9,297 nucleotides of DNA from Candidatus Methanomethylophilus sp. UBA78 (lineage in GTDB: Archaea; Thermoplasmatota; Thermoplasmata; Methanomassiliicoccales; Methanomethylophilaceae), in contig DARY01000002.1 in assembly GCA_002503545.1 (NCBI GenBank), positions 1 to 9,297 of the forward strand, in the 5' to 3' direction. The notes below the pieces were generated by a model, which saw only the letters and a list, made by a program, of their open reading frames with translations, was not told where the DNA came from and made no database searches. The translations under genes and the position numbers were made by a program. Positions 6,545 through 9,297 of this stretch are shown here, piece after piece; within the stretch, counting starts at the first letter, position 1, and the number at the start of each line of letters is the position of its first letter.

Positions 6545-6787
6545 TCAGCCCGTTCGCTGCGTGTACCTGGAACGGCACTCCCCGTCGGCCCACCATATCC
6601 AACCGCCGTCCTCGAAGGAGACCTTCCCCTTGACGAGGCCCGCCTTGCGGTATTTGTTCATGGTCTTGATCAGGTCGTCCGGACATCTGTATTTGAAGTA
6701 ATCCTCGAGCCTCGCGGCGGCCTCGCTGGTCGATATGCGGTCGTCGCCGAGGGCCTTCCAAATCATCTCCAAAAGCTCGTCCGGCAT
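6545..6787 (-). CDS. Small winged-helix-like protein upstream of mcm, function unknown
   Basis: This 80-residue protein has no family I can name. Its pattern suggests a winged helix-turn-helix: helices around ELLEMIWKAL and STSEAAARLEDYF, a recognition-like helix PDDLIKTMNKYRKAGLV, then a two-strand wing KGKVSFEDGGWIWWADGECRSRY rich in aromatic and basic residues. It may bind DNA. It precedes mcm by 11 nt on the same strand and is probably cotranscribed, so a regulatory or replication-linked role is possible; this is inference. The start is uncertain. ATG at 6787 is chosen because a TATA-like box at 6813-6820 predicts transcription starting near 6790. ATG at 6802 (5 residues longer) and TTG at 6808 are in frame but have no ribosome-binding site and would lie upstream of that transcript; they could be used only by read-through from tsr3. 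The coding call rests on codon pattern, gene spacing and fold-like sequence. Confidence 0.75.
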   Translation of the reverse strand: MPDELLEMIWKALGDDRISTSEAAARLEDYFKYRCPDDLIKTMNKYRKAGLVKGKVSFEDGGWIWWADGECRSRYTQRTG

Positions 6788-6812
6788 AACTCCCCGATAC
6801 ATGGTCAACTTC

Positions 6813-6820
6813 TAAAATAA
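6813..6820 (-). promoter_or_regulatory. Putative TATA box for the winged-helix/mcm operon
   Basis: The minus strand reads TTATTTTA in an otherwise GC-rich 40-nt gap. A start about 27 nt downstream falls near 6790, just before the ATG at 6787, implying a near-leaderless transcript for the cluster that continues to fumarase beta. Confidence 0.45.
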
Positions 6821-6848
6821 TGTTACTGACTGCAATCAGCCGCGGGCG

Positions 6849-7379
6849 TCATTCGGAGGAGGGGCGCTCCTCCCGGGTTATGGATTCGACGTACTCGTCG
6901 GACATCCTCTGCACGTCGTCCGAGTCCCTCGCCGTCCTGTACTCGTCCAGCAGCGCCCTGTTGAGGTTGACGAACTCCCCGGCCCAGTTGAAACGCGGCA
7001 TGAACAGCTCCGCCTGCTCGTCGAACCCCATTATCAGGAGGGCGGCCAGGACCGCCTCAGCGCTGTTCAGCCTCCACGGCTTCCCCCAGTTGATGGGGTT
7101 GGCGGCCACCAGGTAGGGGAGCTTCCTGGCCCTCTCCCCGCGTATGCGGGGGATCTCGTCTATGTGGGTCCAGGTGAGGTCGAGGACGACCAACCCCCTG
7201 TGCGCATGCTTCGCGTCGGCGGGGTTCAGCGTCATCTCCCCGTACGGCGAGAGGACCACGGCCCCGGGAGGGATCCTGTTCAGAGGGACCTCCTTGGCCA
7301 GTCCGAACTTCTCCATCCTCTTGGCCGTGCACTTCTTGGGGTCGCACTGGTCCCTGTCGTAGACTAAGACGGGTATCAT
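6849..7379 (-). CDS. tsr3: Tsr3, 16S rRNA aminocarboxypropyltransferase
   Basis: This 176-residue protein belongs to the Tsr3 (DUF367/RLI-like) family. Tsr3 moves the 3-amino-3-carboxypropyl group from S-adenosylmethionine to a hypermodified pseudouridine in the small-subunit rRNA decoding region, a late step in 40S/30S maturation. Family marks are DRDQCDPKKCTAKRM (8-22), LSP (43-45), LVVLDLTW (63-70, cofactor binding), RKLPYLVAANPINWGKPW (85-102), LNSAEAVLAALLIMG (104-118) and FNWAGEFVNLNRALLDEY (130-147). All look intact. The start is ATG at 7379; its ATGA overlaps the upstream gene's stop by 4 nt, and no strong ribosome-binding site is seen, so translation is probably coupled. The C-terminal tail after about residue 150 is acidic and variable. 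A 61-nt gap separates it from the winged-helix gene. Confidence 0.94.
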   Translation of the reverse strand: MIPVLVYDRDQCDPKKCTAKRMEKFGLAKEVPLNRIPPGAVVLSPYGEMTLNPADAKHAHRGLVVLDLTWTHIDEIPRIRGERARKLPYLVAANPINWGKPWRLNSAEAVLAALLIMGFDEQAELFMPRFNWAGEFVNLNRALLDEYRTARDSDDVQRMSDEYVESITREERPSSE

Positions 7380-7858
7380 GCGGATACCAGGGACCCGAGT
7401 TTGCCCGGGTCGTCCATGTTCTCCCTCACCCATGCGCTGATGCGGTCGGCCATGGCGAGCAGCTGCTCGGCCAGTTCCGCATCGTCGGTGGCGGTGAACT
7501 CGGCCCTGCTCCCCATGTGGGCGCAGATCTGCACGCCCTGCCACGGGGACTTGTGCGCGAGTCTGTCGAAGACCTCCTTCTCCGTGTACACGACGAAATC
7601 GAATCTGTCGTCCTCTGGCAGGAAACGCTTGTCGGAGAAGTCCTTGGAGACCTGGTCCCTGAGGTCCTCCCCGTTGCAGTACATCACGGAAAGGAGGTCG
7701 CAGTCCACGATGTCGTGCTTGGGTCCGGCGCTGTACACGTCATACGTTCCGGAATAGAATTTCCTGGCGTAATGCTCCGCCAACTGCGAGGACAGGTCGT
7801 TGAGGCTGTCCACGAAGAGGATGCGGTATTTCTTCTCGGCTTTCTTCAGAAGGGCCAT
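7376..7858 (-). CDS. Low-molecular-weight phosphatase/ArsC-like protein with lost catalytic residues
   Basis: This 160-residue protein resembles the low-molecular-weight tyrosine phosphatase and arsenate reductase fold: YRILFVDSLNDLSSQLAEHYARKF (11-34), then YSAGP (42-46), DFVVYTEKEV (87-96) and a C-terminal helix DDAELAEQLLAMADRISAWV (125-144). In active relatives the first block is V-C-x-x-N-x-x-R-S. Here the nucleophilic cysteine is D17 and the loop arginine is S23, while the asparagine (N20) remains. The later general-acid DP motif is not evident either. It is therefore probably not a phosphatase and may be a binding or regulatory protein. The start is ATG at 7858, just before the conserved first strand, with a TATA-like box 30 nt or so upstream. 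An earlier ATG at 7888 falls inside that box. It is the first gene of a unit with tsr3, which it overlaps by 4 nt. Fold assignment is from pattern only. Confidence 0.8.
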   Translation of the reverse strand: MALLKKAEKKYRILFVDSLNDLSSQLAEHYARKFYSGTYDVYSAGPKHDIVDCDLLSVMYCNGEDLRDQVSKDFSDKRFLPEDDRFDFVVYTEKEVFDRLAHKSPWQGVQICAHMGSRAEFTATDDAELAEQLLAMADRISAWVRENMDDPGKLGSLVSA

Positions 7859-7887
7859 GATGGAAGCGACGATGCCGAACAACAGCA

Positions 7888-7896
7888 TTAAATTAT
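7888..7896 (-). promoter_or_regulatory. Putative TATA box for the phosphatase-like gene/tsr3 unit
   Basis: The minus strand reads ATAATTTAA. Transcription about 27 nt downstream would begin near 7865, a few bases before the ATG at 7858. It lies in the 161-nt gap shared with the divergent gene at 8020; the rest of that gap shows no gene or clear repeat. Confidence 0.45.
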
Positions 7897-7989
7897 CGTA
7901 TGACCAATGGGAAAAACGCTGCGATGATGATCGTTTCATTGAGCTGAACACTGATGATTGACGGGCGAGCTGAGCAGTATTCTTGACCA

Positions 7990-7998
7990 TTAAAATAT
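7990..7998 (+). promoter_or_regulatory. Putative TATA box for the Hps-RraA gene (leaderless)
   Basis: TTAAAATAT is centred 26 nt before the ATG at 8020, with no Shine-Dalgarno sequence between them. The distance predicts transcription starting at or very near the ATG. Confidence 0.55.
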
Positions 7999-8019
7999 GC
8001 GAAACGCGATTGCGTCGGC

Positions 8020-9297
8020 ATGGAACCGGTTTTACAGGTTGCCCTTGACATGATGCAGCTCAAGAGGAGCATCGGCATCGCACAGGAAGCGGTCGAAGGC
8101 GGGGCCGATTGGATCGAGGTCGGCACCCCTCTCATCAAAAGCGAGGGTACCGAGGCCGTCCGCACCGTCAAGAGGACGTTCCCGGGACATAAGATCATAG
8201 CGGACACCAAGACCATGGACACGGGGGCTTTCGAGGTGGAGATCATGGCCAAGGCGGGGGCCGACATCGTGACCGTGCTCGGTCTCGCCGAGGACTCCAC
8301 CATCTCGGAGGCCGTGGAATCAGGAAGGAAGTACGGGACCGAGATCATGGTGGACATGATCAACGTGCCGGACCAGGTCGAGAGGGCGAGGGAGGTCGAG
8401 AAGCTCGGCGTCGCCTACATATGCCTGCACATGGGCATAGACACCCAGATGAGGGGCAGAGAGGCCCCCGTCGATATCCTGCGCGAGATAGTCAAGGCGG
8501 TCTCCATACCGGTGGCCGTCGCAGGGGGGATCACCGCGGACACGGTACCTGGCTACATAGAGGCGGGGGCCTACGACATCATCGTCGGCGGAGGCATCAC
8601 CAAGACCGACGACATAAAGGGGGCCGCGGCGAACATAAAGAAGGCCATGAAGGGCCTGAGGATAGACAACGCGGTGGCCAAGAAGTACACGGAGGAGGGG
8701 CTCTTCGAGGCGTTCTCCAAGGTCTCGACCTGCAACATATCGGACGCCTACCACAAGAAGGGCGTCATCCTCGGACTCCATCCCTACATAGAGCGCAACG
8801 CCAAGATGGTGGGGAGGGCCCTCACGGTCCAGACGACCAACGGCGACTGGGCCAAACCGGTGGAGGCCATCGACATCGCCAAACAGGGCGACATCATAGT
8901 CGTGGAGGTGGGAGGGGCCACCGTCGCGGTGTGGGGGGAGCTCGCATCGAACTCCGCCATGAACATGGGGGTCAGGGGCATCGTCATAGACGGCGCCATC
9001 AGGGACATAGACGACATCCAGAACATGGGGTTCCCGGCCTTCGCCAGGACCGCCGTCCCCTGTGCCGGCGAGGCGAAGGGCTACGGCGGCATCGGCATCG
9101 AGATCACCGTGGGCGGGCAGAGGGTCCGCACCGGCGACTGGATAATCGGGGACGAGAGCGGGCTCATCGTGGTCCCGAAGGAGGAGGCGGTCGAGGTGGC
9201 CAACCGGGCCCTCGACGTGCATGAGCACGAGACCCGCGTCCGCGAGGAGATCAAAAGGGGCTCCACCCTCTCGAAGGTCAACGAGATCTCCAAGTGG
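8020..9297 (+). CDS. hps: Hexulose-6-phosphate synthase (Hps) fused to an RraA/HMG-aldolase-like domain (3' end cut by window)
   Basis: The 426 visible residues are two fused domains; no stop is reached, though known fusions of this type are about this long, so only a few residues are likely missing. Residues 1 to about 213 form an OMP-decarboxylase-superfamily barrel of the Hps type: QVALD (D10), WIEVGTPLIKSEG (31-43), ADTKTMD (61-67; the D-x-K-x-x-D motif D62, K64, D67), CLHMG (H137) and phosphate-binding AVAGGIT and IIVGGGIT. Hps joins formaldehyde with ribulose 5-phosphate; in archaea it often runs in reverse to make pentose phosphates. Residues about 228-426 match RraA: GDWAKPVEA (275-283), WGELASN (305-311), DGAIRD (324-329) and FPAFARTAVPC. 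RraA-fold proteins include aldolases and decarboxylases as well as the E. coli RNase E inhibitor; an archaeal domain is more likely enzymatic, reaction unknown. The gene has its own promoter and stands apart from the minus-strand cluster. Confidence 0.93.
   Translation, partial: MEPVLQVALDMMQLKRSIGIAQEAVEGGADWIEVGTPLIKSEGTEAVRTVKRTFPGHKIIADTKTMDTGAFEVEIMAKAGADIVTVLGLAEDSTISEAVESGRKYGTEIMVDMINVPDQVERAREVEKLGVAYICLHMGIDTQMRGREAPVDILREIVKAVSIPVAVAGGITADTVPGYIEAGAYDIIVGGGITKTDDIKGAAANIKKAMKGLRIDNAVAKKYTEEGLFEAFSKVSTCNISDAYHKKGVILGLHPYIERNAKMVGRALTVQTTNGDWAKPVEAIDIAKQGDIIVVEVGGATVAVWGELASNSAMNMGVRGIVIDGAIRDIDDIQNMGFPAFARTAVPCAGEAKGYGGIGIEITVGGQRVRTGDWIIGDESGLIVVPKEEAVEVANRALDVHEHETRVREEIKRGSTLSKVNEISKW

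Noticed and set aside
5058..6701. 547-residue open frame on the plus strand opposite mcm
   Set aside because: It is antisense to a complete, motif-rich MCM gene; long antisense frames are expected from the high-GC codon usage, and the translation resembles no protein I know.
6534..6761. N-terminal extension of MCM by 76 residues
   Set aside because: It would overlap the small winged-helix gene in another frame, reads as Arg/Gly/Gln-rich shadow sequence, and the GGAGGAT site directs initiation at 6533.
7859..7990. N-terminal extension of the phosphatase-like protein to 204 residues
   Set aside because: The extension covers the AT-rich promoter-like region, is Ser-rich with no similarity to the fold, and the TATA-like box at 7888-7896 places transcription downstream of it.
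8320..9228. 302-residue minus-strand frame opposite the Hps-RraA gene
   Set aside because: Antisense shadow: the plus strand carries all the Hps and RraA motifs, and the minus translation has no domain signal.
1..9297. CRISPR array, insertion sequence, phage or defence genes
   Set aside because: No spaced direct repeats, transposase or integrase motifs, or known defence domains were seen; every gene of any length is accounted for.

Overview
The window reads as a high-GC archaeal chromosome segment. The genes that place it in Archaea are an MCM replicative helicase, the ribosome assembly factors NMD3 and Tsr3, a DUF424 protein and a two-subunit class I fumarase. Promoters are AT-rich TATA-like boxes about 26 bases before starts that lack a Shine-Dalgarno sequence, which suggests leaderless transcripts. 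The protein set, the high GC and the Hps-RraA fusion best fit Thermoplasmatota, most likely Methanomassiliicoccales. That lineage call comes from memory of family distributions, not from a search. No mobile element, CRISPR array, rRNA or complete tRNA is visible.

Layout: (1) 1-573, minus strand: the N-terminal third or so of an Lhr-type helicase that runs off the left edge. (2) 574-751: a divergent promoter region. (3) 752-1609, plus strand: a secreted protein with a C-terminal membrane anchor and two Ig-like domains, of unknown function. (4) 1634-6787, minus strand: a tightly packed cluster read from high to low coordinates: small winged-helix protein, MCM helicase, DUF424 protein, NMD3, fumarase alpha, fumarase beta. 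Gaps are 13 nt or less, and two junctions are 4-nt stop/start overlaps. (5) 6849-7858, minus strand: a two-gene unit, a low-molecular-weight phosphatase-like protein that has lost its catalytic residues, overlapping tsr3 by 4 nt. (6) 7859-8019: a second divergent promoter region. (7) 8020-9297, plus strand: an Hps-RraA fusion that reaches the right edge with no stop, probably only a few residues short of complete.

The minus-strand genes link replication (MCM and a possible small partner), large-subunit assembly (NMD3), small-subunit rRNA modification (Tsr3) and central carbon metabolism (fumarase). Most of this is ordinary archaeal housekeeping. The points most worth a second look are the catalytically dead phosphatase fold coupled to tsr3, the small winged-helix gene just before mcm, and a tRNA-like T-arm plus acceptor-stem complement at the convergent junction near 1590-1660.
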